The translations under genes were made by a program, and so were the position numbers. Below the pieces are notes generated by a model. The model had not been told where the DNA came from, made no database searches, and saw only the letters and a list, made by a program, of their open reading frames with translations. Below, piece after piece: positions 23,301-34,502 of a stretch of DNA of 64,000 bases (position 1 is the stretch's first letter; the number at the start of each line of letters is the position of its first letter). This DNA comes from Omphiscola glabra. Lineage: Eukaryota > Mollusca > Gastropoda > Lymnaeidae. The DNA lies in contig OZ024808.1 in NCBI GenBank assembly GCA_964017045.1, positions 29,854,495 through 29,918,494 on the forward strand, read 5' to 3'.

Positions 23301-23559
23301 TAAGAAAAATGTCGATGAACGTGTTACAATTGAACACACCAACATTCTAGTCCGAGCGAAGTCTCTGCGTGTCAAGTGTCGATTCATTCTGTGGCCAGTG
23401 TCTCAATAGTTAATTCAATAAACTAAAACATCTCTTAGGGTGAATCACCAATGCCTCCCCTTCACGCCCCCCCCCCCAAACCCATCCACACCCCCAAACT
23501 TCATGCCGTGACTGCTCAAGCCCCTGCCAGGAAACTCGTCCATTAGCCATTCAAAAATC

Positions 23560-23660
23560 TGAGAGGGGGTTGCCAGTTTGGTCCGGGTTGTCACCACCAA
23601 TAAATTTGGGCAATTAATTAGAGTAATTAACCCGCACAGTGGGGCGTGACGGAAGCAACA
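23560..23660. promoter_or_regulatory. Candidate homeodomain-site cluster
   Basis: CAATTAATTAGAGTAATTAA (23611-23630) packs TTAATTA-type sites into 20 bases inside a unique, balanced block. Antennapedia-class and many other homeodomains bind TAATTA. Function is an inference. Confidence 0.25.
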
Positions 23661-23887
23661 TTGGGGGTGGGGTTCTGGGGTTGGGGTGGGGGTGATCTGT
23701 TTGAGGGAAGAATGGTCAATAATGAAGCAATGATGGATTTGGGAAAGAGAGGGGGGGGGGGCAGTGTTTGCAACGGGAAATTTATATCCAATTTTCCAAA
23801 CTTTTTACTTATTTATGTATAAAAGAAAGAATGGATTAAATAAAGTCACAATGGCGTTTATTGTTTATTATATATAAACTGGGCTTA

Positions 23888-24190
23888 AATGAGATTCTTT
23901 AACGAAAAATATTTCAAAAATATCACAAGTTCGTTTGATGCGTAATATATTTTATTTTTAAAAAAATTGTCAGTGACAATAAATCAGCGTTTCAAAAGTG
24001 GGTGGATCAAAAAAATAATTATATTAATATAGTTCTTGGGCGGGAAAAAAATGTGTGATTGCGAATTTGGGGGAGGGGGGGGGGTCACTAATCGTCATTC
24101 TTATAAAGAGTGTTAATTGTATCCATGTTTTGTAACATTTTGAGCCCCGCTCTCTTTATTCGATATAACATTTTATGAAAGAATTTATAC
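23888..24190. mobile_element. Dispersed repeat of unknown class, copy B
   Basis: Paralogous to 18505-18800 (same order of shared blocks), diverged. No TIRs or poly-A found. Confidence 0.6.
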
Positions 24191-24362
24191 GAACAACTCT
24201 ATAGGTGTTAACAATAAGAAGTTAACATGGTATGACCTCGACCTAATTCTAGATTTCAAATACAAAGTTAACCTTTTCTTCATTTAAAAATTACACAATT
24301 TTGCCGCAAACTAACAAGTTATTAAATTATTACACATTACAATTATTGAAAGCCTGCTGAAC

Positions 24363-24472
24363 TTGAGTATCACCTGCTGGAATTCATCGTCTGACATCGT
24401 GAGTATTACCTGCTGGAATTCATCGTCTGACATCGTGAGTATTACCTGCTGGAATTCATCGTCTGACATCGT
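24363..24472. repeat. 36-bp repeat, three copies, with possible splice donors
   Basis: Three near-identical 36-bp units. On the minus strand each unit reads TMSDDEFQQVIL, and each contains CAGCAG/GTAATA or GTGATA, a plausible 5' splice site after MSDDEFQQ. No protein family is recognised and no partner exon was found, so translation is uncertain. Confidence 0.75.
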
Positions 24473-24479
24473 ACACCGG

Positions 24480-25080
24480 TTAAATATGTGTATCAAGAAA
24501 GCTAGGAGTATTGCTCGAACAAAACCAGATTCCATTGAAGAACTCCTTGAAGCAATATGTATTTGTAAAGCTTGGTCACAGACACCTGAACTCGATCAAG
24601 GCGGGTCCTGTCCGTCGGAGACCACAATCGCAAGCTGTACAAATTCATACAAATTTAACCAGCGTTCCCCTGCCCCCTAACACACCCCGCCCCCCGCCTG
24701 CTGTTAAGAAATCGAAATAATCATTCTTAAAGTCATTATTGCAGACCTGTTTACCCTCAAAATCTTAAAGTCGTACAATTTCATCACAAAATCGTTCAAT
24801 ACATTATCTTAATAGTAAAAAAAACCACTCAGTATATATAATGTATACACATCAAAATCGTACATTGTACGCCAAAATCGTAAAAGTAAACAGGTCTGTT
24901 TTTGTCACTGAGTGAAATACCATGTGGTATGACATATGAATTTTGCCCTCGTGAAATACTTAATTGTCCTATTGGTTACTGAAATATTTTTCATTGTAAT
25001 AATATTTATCGGTGTACTGAAAATGAAACTTTACATTGTAATTTAAAAAAAAAAAAAACATTTATTCGGTTCAATCAAAG
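24480..25080. other. Unique stretch
   Basis: A plus-strand open frame at 24511-24720 has no family features. The rest is AT-rich. Confidence 0.3.
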
Positions 25081-25082
25081 AA

Positions 25083-25132
25083 TCTTATCTTATTTTATCT
25101 TATCTTATCTTATTTTATCTTGTCTTATCTTA
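25083..25132. repeat. (CTTAT)n-type microsatellite
   Basis: Degenerate TCTTA/TTTTA pentamers. Confidence 0.85.
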
Positions 25133-25174
25133 ACTTATTGGCAGTAAACCGTGACCCAATGGACAAGAAAACAT

Positions 25175-25412
25175 GTTTAGGAAGATGACACATCTGCTGG
25201 GGAAGATGACACATCTGCTGGGGAAGATGACACATCTGCTGGGGAAGATGACACATCTGCTGGGGAAGATGACACATCTGCTGGGGAAGATGACACATCT
25301 GCTGGGGAAGATGACACATCAGCGGGGGAAGATGACACATCAGCGGGGGAAGATAACACATCAGCGGGGGAAGATGACACATCTGCTGGGGAAGATGACA
25401 CATCCGCTGGGA
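25175..25412. repeat. 21-bp minisatellite, about 11 copies
   Basis: Unit GAAGATGACACATCTGCTGG plus one G; a TCAGCGG variant forms a central block. Frames on both strands stay open because 21 is a multiple of three. Confidence 0.96.
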
Positions 25413-25462
25413 AATGCTCTGAAGGAGTCTGTCGATCTGCATTTCAAGTACCACAAGTTACT

Positions 25463-25735
25463 CATGTCGTCACAGAAGGTCTTTGTCATGAATTCACAGA
25501 AGGTCTTTGTCATGAATTCACAGAAGGTCTTTGTCATGAATTCACAGAAGGTCTTTGTCATGAATTCACAGAAGGTCTTTGTCATGAATTCACAGAAGGT
25601 CTTTGTCATGAATTCACAGAAGGTCTTTGTCATGAATTCACAGAAGGTCTTTGTCATGAATTCACAGAAGGTCTTTGTCATGAATTCACAGAAGATCTTT
25701 GTCATGAATTCACATAAACTCTTTGTCATGAATTC
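25463..25735. repeat. 24-bp minisatellite, about 11 copies
   Basis: Core GGTCTTTGTCATGAATTCAC; almost perfect copies, so recent. Confidence 0.96.
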
Positions 25736-25737
25736 AG

Positions 25738-26005
25738 TTCGAGTTGATGACGTCACAGAAATTCGAGTTGATGACGTCACGGGAGTTCTTGTTCATGTTG
25801 TCACAGAAGATCGACTGGATGACGCCACAGAAGTTCGAGTTGATGACGTCACTATAAGTTCAAGTTGATGACGTCACAGAAGTTCGAGTGGATGACGTCA
25901 CAGAAGTTCGAGTTGATGACGTGACAGAATTTCAAGTTGATGACGTCACAGAAGTTCAACTTGATGACGTCACAGAAGTTCGAGTTCATGACGTGACAGA
26001 CGTTC
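25738..26005. repeat. 24-bp minisatellite carrying cAMP-response elements
   Basis: About 11 units with core GTTGATGACGTCACAGAAGT. The perfect CRE octamer TGACGTCA occurs seven times (from 25748, 25772, 25844, 25869, 25893, 25941 and 25965), with TGACGTGA and TGACGCCA variants in other units. It continues directly from the preceding 24-bp array, sharing the CACAGAAG block. Confidence 0.93.
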
Positions 26006-26750
26006 TTGCACTTATAAATCTTATGTCAATAATATCCAACTGAAAATAAAATGTAGCGTCAAAAAATTGTTGTTGTCAATTGACACTTGTCACGTAGCAA
26101 TAACTGTGTATTGTGAGGTGTGTATGTGTGTGTTTGTGTGCCTGTATGGCTGTATGGCTGTATCTGTGTGCATGTATACTATGACTTGTGGCTGACCTGT
26201 ACTCAATATGAGTGCACAGCTATCAAATATTTATACCATTTGTCATTAACGACCAGTAACAGTGTAACTTGAGATCCCCCGTGTACCACCTACCCATCTC
26301 CCCCGTCAATTCGCCCCCCCCCACACCCCTGCCCCCTACTCAGACCCCTCTCTCCTATCACAAGTCTTAAATCACAAATGTAAAATAAAAGTATTTTGAG
26401 GCCCATCGTCATGAAAAGCTTGGAGTCACCGCCCTGAGGGGTCTAGGACAGTGATTCCAAGCACAGCGTTGCCAAGGGACCAAAATGGTTTTCTTAATTA
26501 ACAGAACGGGCCCCAGTCCAGATAATGAAAAGTTATCTTTTGGCACAAAGCTCAAAGGAAATTATTATTATTATTATTATTTTTTTGTGTGTGGGTGGTG
26601 GGGGGGGGGGGGGGTTGAATACGAGTGAAGCACTGCGGAAAGTCTTCACAATGAAAAGACTTATTGGACTTGTATGATAATCTAAATAATATACTAAACT
26701 ATACCCTAACATTATGTATCGTAATGATAATACACACGAAAACGGTAACT
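26006..26750. other. Unique stretch with simple-sequence runs
   Basis: Contains a GTGTGT stretch, C-rich DNA at 26270-26345 and a G-run at 26598-26613. No gene recognised. Confidence 0.35.
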
Positions 26751-26754
26751 CTAA

Positions 26755-26925
26755 ACATAACCCTAATCCTAACACTAACCATAATCCTAACACTAGCCAC
26801 AATCCTAATACTAACCATAACCTTAATCCTAACACTAACCATAACCCTAATCCTAACACTAAATATAACCTTAATCCTAACACTAACCATAACCCTAATC
26901 TTAACACTAACCATAACCCTATTCA
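26755..26925. repeat. Degenerate telomere-like CCCTAA/CACTAA repeat
   Basis: Hexamer-paced DNA mixing ACCCTAA, TCCTAA, CACTAA and CCATAA, for example ACCATAACCCTAATCCTAAC. It resembles an interstitial, degraded (CCCTAA)n tract. Open frames on both strands are by-products. Confidence 0.8.
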
Positions 26926-27112
26926 AAAAATAAAACTTTCTACATCACCTTAAAAAATATATATACTATTAAGTAATATATATTGTAAAACATTTTTTAG
27001 CAGGGCTGATAAATCAAAACTATAGAAAGAATACTATATGGGGATATTTGCCATATGGCATTTAATTCTTACAATTTTCATGTTGATTTTAGAGAATTTC
27101 ATCTTTTCATCC

Positions 27113-27322
27113 CGGCTGTGCGGCTGTGTAGTTGTGAGGTCGCGTGTATGTGTGGCTGTGAGGCTGTCTGATTGTGCGCCTCTGTGGTTGTGTGGCTGTG
27201 CGACCGTGTGGCTGTACAGTTATGTGGCTGTCTGGCTGTACAGTTGTGTGGCTGTCTGGCTGTGCGTCTGTGCGGCTGTGTGGTTGTGGGCTGTGCGGCT
27301 GTACTGTTGTGTGGCTGTGCTG
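27113..27322. repeat. GTGTGGCTGT-type repeat, period about 8-9
   Basis: Variable octamers/nonamers based on GCGGCTGTGTGGCTGT. Open frames across it are by-products. Confidence 0.85.
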
Positions 27323-27479
27323 TTCCGATCAAAGTTAACAATACGATAGACGTGTTCCTATTTAAGTTTATAATTCCCTCGCAATCGACTTCTTTACATG
27401 ACATGAAAGTGCCCAAAAGATACCTAGTTTGGGAACCTCTGGTCCTAATCCAGGGGGGGGGGGGCACCATTGGGCAGAT

Positions 27480-27590
27480 GCTAATAGCAATTACTGCTAC
27501 CGTGTGTGGTTTGTGGCGTGGCGCTCATGGCAACGGGGAGGACCCGGTCCCGTTACCGGCGAGACCGTAATGGGATTACATTAGTGTGAT
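27480..27590. promoter_or_regulatory. Candidate regulatory block with bicoid-type site
   Basis: A unique, GC-balanced block with CTAATAGCAATTACTGC, CATGGCAACGG (RFX half-site-like) and TAATGGGATTA (27568-27578), the inverted arrangement bound by K50 homeodomains such as Otx. Inference from motifs only. Confidence 0.25.
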
Positions 27591-27814
27591 GGTCCTTCCC
27601 CCCCCCCCTCTCCGACTGGTGTCCATGTGTTTTTCTCTGGTTTGTCCCGACCGTGATACTTGACGGTACCATATGCTCCAATAAAAGGGATTATGGTAGA
27701 GATGACATACATTTAATTGTCGCACCTGCCCCGCTTCTCTCTACGGCTCCCATGGTGGGGTGTTGTCTCGGTGTTAAATTGATATTATTAATTGCTGCGC
27801 GTTGTTTGTGTGTG

Positions 27815-27842
27815 TTCAACGTGTGTGTGTGTGTGTGTGTGG
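27815..27842. repeat. (GT)n microsatellite
   Basis: About 12 GT dinucleotides. 27590-28090 holds nothing else recognisable. Confidence 0.9.
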
Positions 27843-28089
27843 AGTTTTTATCGGTGTTACTGGCAAAGGTTTACTGGTAATTGGGTGGTTAGTTTTATTA
27901 GTTGTGTTATTGCTAACCCAATAAAGATTGTCCTTTTATATAATAGGATTAATACTAAACATTATTTTATTGTGTTATTTCTTCATTCATGATTAATGAT
28001 TAATTTTTAAATGGGAACTGATGTCCCATGATCCTCTTCTTTGTTTTATAATCTTAGTTTTAAAAAGAAAATAATATTTATACAATATT

Positions 28090-29085
28090 TTGGATTTCAA
28101 ATTGGACAAGTTGAACTAGTTTGACTTGGAAGGTGAATGGATGGATCTATTTGAACTGGTTTAACTTGGAAGATAAATGGGTGGATCTAGTTGAACTGGT
28201 TTGACTTGGAAGATAAATGGGTGGATCTAGTTGAACTGGTTTGACTTGGAAGATAAATGGGTGGATCTAGTTGAACTGGTTTGACTTGGAAGATAAATGG
28301 GTGGATCTAGTTGAACTGGTTTGACTTGGAAGATAAATGGATGGATCTATTTGAACTGGTTTAACTTGGAAGATAAATGGGTGGATCTAGTTGAACTGGT
28401 TTGACTTGGAAGGTAAATGGTTGGATCTAGTTGAACTGGTTTGACTTGGAAGATAAATGGATGTATCTATTTGAACTGGTTTGACTTGGAAGATAAATGG
28501 ATGGATCTATTTGAACTGGTTTGACTAGGAAGATAAATGGATGGATCTATTTGAACTGGTTTGACTTGGAAGATAAATGGGTGGATCTAGTTGAACTGGT
28601 TTGACTTGGAAGGTGAATGGATGGACCTATTTGAACTGGTTTGACTTGGAAGGTGAATGGATGGATCTATTTGAACTGGTTTGACTTGGAAGGTGAATTG
28701 AAGGATCTATTTGAACAGGTTTGACTTGGAAGGTGAATGGATGGATCTATTTGAACTGTTTTGACTTGGAAGGTAAATGGATGGATCTATTTGAACTGGT
28801 TTCCCTTGGAAGGTGAATGGGAGGATCGAGTTTAACTGGTTTGACTTAAAAGGTAAATAGATCCATTTTAACTGGTTTGATTTGGAAGGGGGGTGGATCC
28901 ATTTAAACTAGTTTGGCTTGGAAGGTAAATGTATCCAATTGAACTGGTTTGAATTCGAAGGTGGATGGATCTCGTTGAACTGGTTTGACTTCGAAGGTGG
29001 ATGGATCTTGTTGAACTGGTTTGACTTGGGAGGTGAATAGATCCATTTGAACAGGTTTGACTTAAAGATGGTTGGATCTAGTTGA
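28090..29085. repeat. 40-bp minisatellite, about 24 copies
   Basis: Core TTGAACTGGTTTGACTTGGA with AGATAAATGG or AGGTGAATGG spacers. The centre is homogeneous at exactly 40 bp; from about 28840 onward copies are diverged and of variable length, a typical decaying edge. Confidence 0.95.
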
Positions 29086-29092
29086 ACTGTAA

Positions 29093-29190
29093 ATAAAATT
29101 GGGGAAATATTGGGGAAATATTGGGAAATATTGGGGAAATATTGGGAAATATTGGGGAAATATTGGGAAATATTGGGGAAATAATGGGGA
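29093..29190. repeat. 10/11-bp alternating repeat
   Basis: GGGAAATATT and GGGGAAATATT alternate, giving a 21-bp dimer. Confidence 0.9.
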
Positions 29191-29252
29191 AATCTATTCT
29201 CCAATTTAAAAAAACGAAGCAATAAACTAGTCCAGTTGAAGCTGTACGTCTG

Positions 29253-29538
29253 AATCTAAAGATCCAATGCTCTTTGACTATCTAAAGATCCACGGCTAAT
29301 TGACTATCTAAAGATCCAATGCTCTTTGACTATCTAAAGATCCACGGCTAATTGACTATCTAAAGATCCAATGCTCTTTGACTATCTAAAGATCCACGGC
29401 TAATTGACTATCTAAAGATCCAATGCTCTTTGACTATCTAAAGATCCACTGCTAATTGACTATCTAAAGATCCACGGCTAATTGATTATCTAAAGATCCA
29501 CTGCTAATTGACTATCTAAAGATCCACTGCTAATTGAC
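29253..29538. repeat. 26-bp minisatellite with 52-bp higher-order dimer
   Basis: About 11 units of GACTATCTAAAGATCCA plus AT/CG spacer. Two monomer types, TGCTCTTT and CGGCTAAT, alternate strictly in the first part and then the second type takes over. Confidence 0.94.
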
Positions 29539-29539
29539 T

Positions 29540-30200
29540 GTATCCCAGAATCTTAAACATGCACATATGCAGTGACACCTTTAATAGAAAACTTACAATA
29601 CATTTTTTCAGCATGACATAAGTTTGTGGCACCCTGTAACTAAGACAACACGGCAGACCAATCGCCAGAAACCCGTGAAAGAAGCGCAAAAAAATAGAAT
29701 TTTTATCGTTACAAACAAGGTTAATGAAAATATAAATTTTTCAACAGAATCTCGACCTCGCGTGAACGCGCGTGAATGCCCGTGGAGTAAACAGAATTTT
29801 TAATGACAGCGGCCACATGTCAAAGTCATTAGTGATGCGGGCGAAGATGTTCCTTGTGCGCACCCGGTAAGAGATGGTTTATAGTAGGTGAAATGGGGTC
29901 AAGTGCGTAAAGTAATAGTTGTGTTGAGCAGATGGATTTTGTACGCTAAAAAGATAATTATCTCGAGGCAGATTTCCACTTTCCGCATTGTCTCCCTTAG
30001 GGTGAGCGTTCGCGTACAGGTAACAGTTGTTAAATGTTACAAATGTAACGGAAGATTGTGACAGCCGATTATTTCACGGTGATTGATACGTGCAACTCTT
30101 GAACGTCGTTTGCGCTAATTATTTTCACTGTTACTTCCCTTATAGTTTCTAGCGCTTAATTTCTGGTATGCTGAATGAAATCGATACCTGACTAAGGCCT
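29540..30200. other. Unique stretch, candidate regulatory block
   Basis: 29740-30170 is the longest balanced, repeat-free block in the central window (e.g. GATAATTATCTCGAGGCAGA). No coding frame of interest. Candidate conserved non-coding DNA. Confidence 0.3.
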
Positions 30201-30335
30201 AAGACTTTACTATAGAAATGGCGCCTGTCTAAGACTTTACTATAGAGATGGCGCCTGTCTAAGACTTTACTATAGAGATGGCGCCTGCCTAAGACTAAGA
30301 CTTTGCTTTAGAGATAACGCCTGCCTAAGCCCTAA
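30201..30335. repeat. 30-bp repeat, about four copies
   Basis: Core AAGACTTTACTATAGAGATG; copies at 30201, 30231, 30261 and a diverged fourth. Confidence 0.9.
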
Positions 30336-30339
30336 GACT

Positions 30340-30490
30340 GAACCGACCTGAACCGAACTGAACCGAACTGAACCGACCTGAACGGAAGTGATCCGAAATG
30401 AACCGAACTGAGACCGAACTGAAGCGAAGTGAGCCGAAGTGAACCGAACTGAACCGAACTGAACCGAAGTGAACCGAACTGAACGGACAT
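30340..30490. repeat. 10-bp repeat
   Basis: About 15 copies of TGAACCGAAC with point variants. 30491-30845 is AT-rich and featureless. Confidence 0.92.
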
Positions 30491-30847
30491 ATTCCGAATT
30501 GACTATTTTTATGACATTCCAATTTACAAAGCTAAAAATATTACCGAATTTACATAACATACGTTTGTAAATATGAACATTCCAATGAATAAAAATATGG
30601 ATTTTGCACTGTAAAAGAATATTTTTTAACGATAACAAAAATAATTTCAGGCAAAAAAATAAACAAAATTAAATTGATTAAGATAATCAATACAATATAA
30701 TTTACAAATATAAGCATTCCTAAATGCAAAAATCGCTGTACCAAGTAGTTTAAAAATGTAATACATTATCAATTATAATATTCCATACTGAACATGATTT
30801 TTAATGTAAAAATAATTAGCTGAAATTAACAGACTTTAATATCGGCC

Positions 30848-31045
30848 AGTTGATGACCAGAACATATGGCAACTAACTTAAGTTGATGACCAGAACATAT
30901 GGTAACTAACTTAAGTTGATGACCAGAACATATGGTAACTAACTTAAGTTGATGACCAGAACATATGGTAACTAACTTAAGTTGATGACCAGAACATATG
31001 GCAACTTACTTAAGTTGATGACCAGAACATATGGTAACTAACTTA
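30848..31045. repeat. 33-bp minisatellite, six copies
   Basis: Core GTTGATGACCAGAACATATG; nearly identical. Confidence 0.94.
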
Positions 31046-31109
31046 ATGTTGACTTCCCGTCTCCTAAAATGAACAAATTCCTTTAAGACAAACTATATAC
31101 TCGATACAA

Positions 31110-32725
31110 GCTATAAACTTCTTGGTACTAATTATCTGCTTGGTACAAACTAACTACTTGGTACAAACTAACTACTTGGTACAAACGAACTACTTGGTAC
31201 AAACTAACTATTTGGTACAAACTAACTTCTTGGTACAAACTAACTATTTGGTACAAACTAACTTCTTGGTACAAACTAACTACTTGGTACAATATAATTA
31301 CTTAGAACAAACTAACTACTTGGTACACATTATCTGTTTGGTACAAACTAACTTCATGGTACAAACTAACTACTTGGTACAAACTAACTTCTTGGTACAA
31401 ACTAACTACTTGGTACAAGCTAACTACTTGGTACAAACTAACTTCTTGGTACACATTATCTGTTTGGTACAAACTAACTACTTGGTACAAACTAACTACT
31501 TGTTACACATTATCTGTTTGGTACAAACTAACTACTTGGTACAAACTAACTACTTGGTACACATTATCTGCTTGGTACAAACTAACTACTTGGTACAAAG
31601 TAATTTCTTGGTACAAACTAACTTCTTGGTACAAACTGACGTCTTGGTACAAACTAACTTCTTGGTACACACTAACTTCTTGGTACAAACTAACTTCTTG
31701 GTACAAACTAACTACTTGGTACACATTATCTGCTTGGTACAAACTAACTACTTGGTACAAACTAACTACTTGGTACACATTATCTGTTTGGTACAAACTA
31801 ACTACTTGGTACAAACTAACTACTTGGTAAACATTATCTGCTTGGTACAAACTAACTACTTGGTACAAACTAACTACTTGGTACAAAGTAATTTCTTGGT
31901 ACAAACTAACTTCTTGGTACAAACTGACTTCTTGGTACAAACTAACTTCTTGGTACACACTAACTTCTTGGTACAAACTAACTTCTTGGTACAAACTAAC
32001 TTCTTGGTACAAACTAACTTCTTGGTACAAACTAACTTCTTGGTACAAACTAACTACTTGGTACAAACTAACTACTTGGTACAAACTAACTATTTGGTAC
32101 AAACTAACTTCTTGGTACAAACTAACTACTTGGTACAAACTAACTTCTTGGTACAAACTAACTACTTGGTACAAACTAACTACTTGGTACAAACTAACTA
32201 CTTGGTACAAACTAACTTCTTGGTACACATTATATGCTTGGTACAAACTAACTACTTGGTACAAACTAACTACTTGGTACACATTATATGCTTGGTACAA
32301 ACTAACTACTTGGTACAAACTAACTACTTGGTACACATTATATGCTTGGTACAAACTAACTACTTGGTACAAACTAACTACTTTGTACAAACTAACTATT
32401 TGGTACAAACTAACTTCTTGGTACAAACTAACTACTTGGTACAATATAATTACTTAGAACAAACTAACTACTTGGTACAAACTAACTATTTGGTTCAAAA
32501 TAACTACGTTGTACACATTATCTGTTTGGTACAAACTAACTACTTGGTACAAACTAACTACTTGGTACAAACTAACTACTTGGTACAAACTAACTACTTT
32601 GTACAAACTAACTACTTGGTACAAACTAACTTCTTGGTATAAACTAACTACTTGGTACAAACTAACTACTTGGTACAAATTATCTACTTGGTACACACTT
32701 TCTACTTGGTACAGACTATCTGCTA
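31110..32725. repeat. 18-bp minisatellite of 1.6 kb with higher-order structure
   Basis: About 90 units of TTGGTACAAACTAACTAC. A variant unit, TTGGTACACATTATCTGC, recurs as a marker every few units, and blocks of ACTTC-ending and ACTAC-ending units repeat, so groups of monomers were duplicated together. Because 18 is divisible by three and the unit lacks stops in most frames, a 506-residue + frame and a 313-residue - frame are open; neither has a gene-like start, composition or domain. Confidence 0.97.
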
Positions 32726-32804
32726 AGTTTCAATCACAGCATGATGAAGACTGTGTCTCAACGTTGGCTGTAAAACACGCTGATCACAAATTAGATCTAA
32801 AAGA

Positions 32805-33135
32805 ATGAGCAAGGCTAATCATGTAACGCTAGATGTATAAGAATGAGCAAGGCTAATCATATAACGCTAGATGTATAAGAATGAGCAAGGCTAATCATGT
32901 AACGCTAGATGTATAAGAATGAGCAAGGCTAATCATATAACGCTAGATGTATAAGAATGAGCAAGGCTAATCATATAACGCTAGATGTATAAGAATGAGC
33001 AAGGCTAATCATATAACGCTAGATGTATAAGAATGAGCAAGGCTAATCATATAACGCTAGATGTATATAGGAATGAGCAAGGCTAATCATATAACGCTAG
33101 ATGTATAAGAATGAGCAAGGCTAATAATGTAACGC
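32805..33135. repeat. 38-bp minisatellite, nine copies
   Basis: Core GAGCAAGGCTAATCATATAA then CGCTAGATGTATAAGAAT. The same unit, as a single copy, heads the dispersed repeat at 42390. Confidence 0.95.
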
Positions 33136-33420
33136 TTAAAAAACTAAGCGAATTAAATACGTTCAGATTATTTTCAACAATGTTAGGGATAATCAATTAT
33201 TTTACGGAAATCGAATCGATTTGAATGCGCAAAAAATAAAATATATACGCTATTATTTTAGTATAAATCAAAGTATTATTATTATGAATTACAAATACAT
33301 TCAAAATAACAATTTAAAAAAAATATTTTAAGCCTTTTATCCGAATTCGAAAATTATAATTTTTTTCCCCTGATAAATTATGATCTAAGAATTATTATTA
33401 TTAAATCATAATCATGGTAG
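33136..33420. mobile_element. Dispersed repeat of unknown class, copy A (headed by the 38-bp array)
   Basis: Shares with 42395-42720 the ordered blocks ATACGTTC, TTATTTTCAA, ATTTTACGGAAATCGAAT, ATGCGCAAA, TTATTTTAG and TATTATTAT-AAACTACAAA-like DNA. No terminal repeats found. Confidence 0.65.
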
Positions 33421-33504
33421 TTTTAGAAAATATAAAACTGTGGTAAAAGGGATCTGGGACTTAAGAATTTCAAGTAATTTCATCTACATTCAACCAATGA
33501 GCTG

Positions 33505-33875
33505 GTAATAAGACATCTGAATGTTGTAAGACAGCTTACTGTTGTAAGACAGATGCAGGTAATTAGACAGACTAATGTTGTAAGACAGATCCGGGTAAAA
33601 TAAGTCAACTGAATGTTGTAAGACAGATAAATGTTGTAAGACCGATGCAGGTAACAAGACAGCTGAATGTTATAAGACCGATGCAGGTAATAAGACAACT
33701 GAATGTTGTAAGACAGATGCAGCCAGTAAGACAACTGAATGTTGTAAGACAGATCCAGGTAATGAGACAGCTAAATTTGTGTAAGACCGAAGCAGGTAAA
33801 AAAACAGCTAAATGTTGTAAGTCCGATGCAGGTAACAAGATCACTGAATGTTGTAAGACAGCTAAAGCTAGATGT
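33505..33875. repeat. 36-bp minisatellite, about ten copies
   Basis: Core GAATGTTGTAAGACAGATGC then AGGTAATAAGACAACT; internal half-units are also recognisable. 33880-34400 is unique; a box-B-like GAGTTCGAGTCC on the minus strand near 34090 hints at another old SINE. Confidence 0.92.
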
Positions 33876-34411
33876 CGTATAAAGTAGCATGACTAAAGTT
33901 TGTGGTTAATGTCGTATGGTAACCAGAAAGCAAATTCATCATGGCTGCATTCAGCTCTGAACTATCAAACACATTTAACTTACATTTTAACCAAATCAAC
34001 CAACCCAGGACACATTTGAATGTGCCCTAAACACAATCGTCTAAGCAGCGAATGCGCCATTGAAAATCCCACAGACGAAATCAGAGAGGACTCGAACTCA
34101 AGTCGTTAAAAACCCTTTGAAAGTTTCTATGCATTAAATCCACGACAGTCATGGGCTAAGTTGTTGGGCGTGGCCCATTCCAGAACCATAACTGTTAGAT
34201 CACAAAATGTCACACTCATTCAAGTGTTGTCGGCTCTTTAAAACAAGTACAGGGGGGAGGCCAATCTTCCAGGAAGGACGTAAGTAATGGAGCCAGTATA
34301 TACTTTTATTTTGTTTCATATAAAAAGTTTTAAAAAGTAGGGGAAAAAAAAAGAAATTCAAGTTTTGTGTTTTTCAAACTCTGTTGTGATGTCATGAAAG
34401 GATTCGTCTAA

Positions 34412-34502
34412 ACAAAGTGATGGACTGCAGTGTTCGGTAATAAGATGATGCCTCCTTGGTAGACTGAGACTCTGCTTGGAGTCAATAATAAGATGACGCC
34501 CC
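34412..34502. repeat. Dispersed copy of the 48-bp repeat leader
   Basis: Almost identical to 36914-37006: AAACAAAGTGATGGACTGCA, GTGTTCGGTAATAAGATGAT and one 48-bp unit. It ends exactly where the SPIN-like element starts. Confidence 0.85.

Noticed and set aside
26440..26540. CAGTGATTCC start of another hAT element
   Set aside because: Only one end looks right and no inverted partner or duplication was found.
31122..32642. 506-residue + open frame and 313-residue - frame
   Set aside because: They lie wholly within an 18-bp tandem repeat whose length is divisible by three; open frames on both strands are expected.
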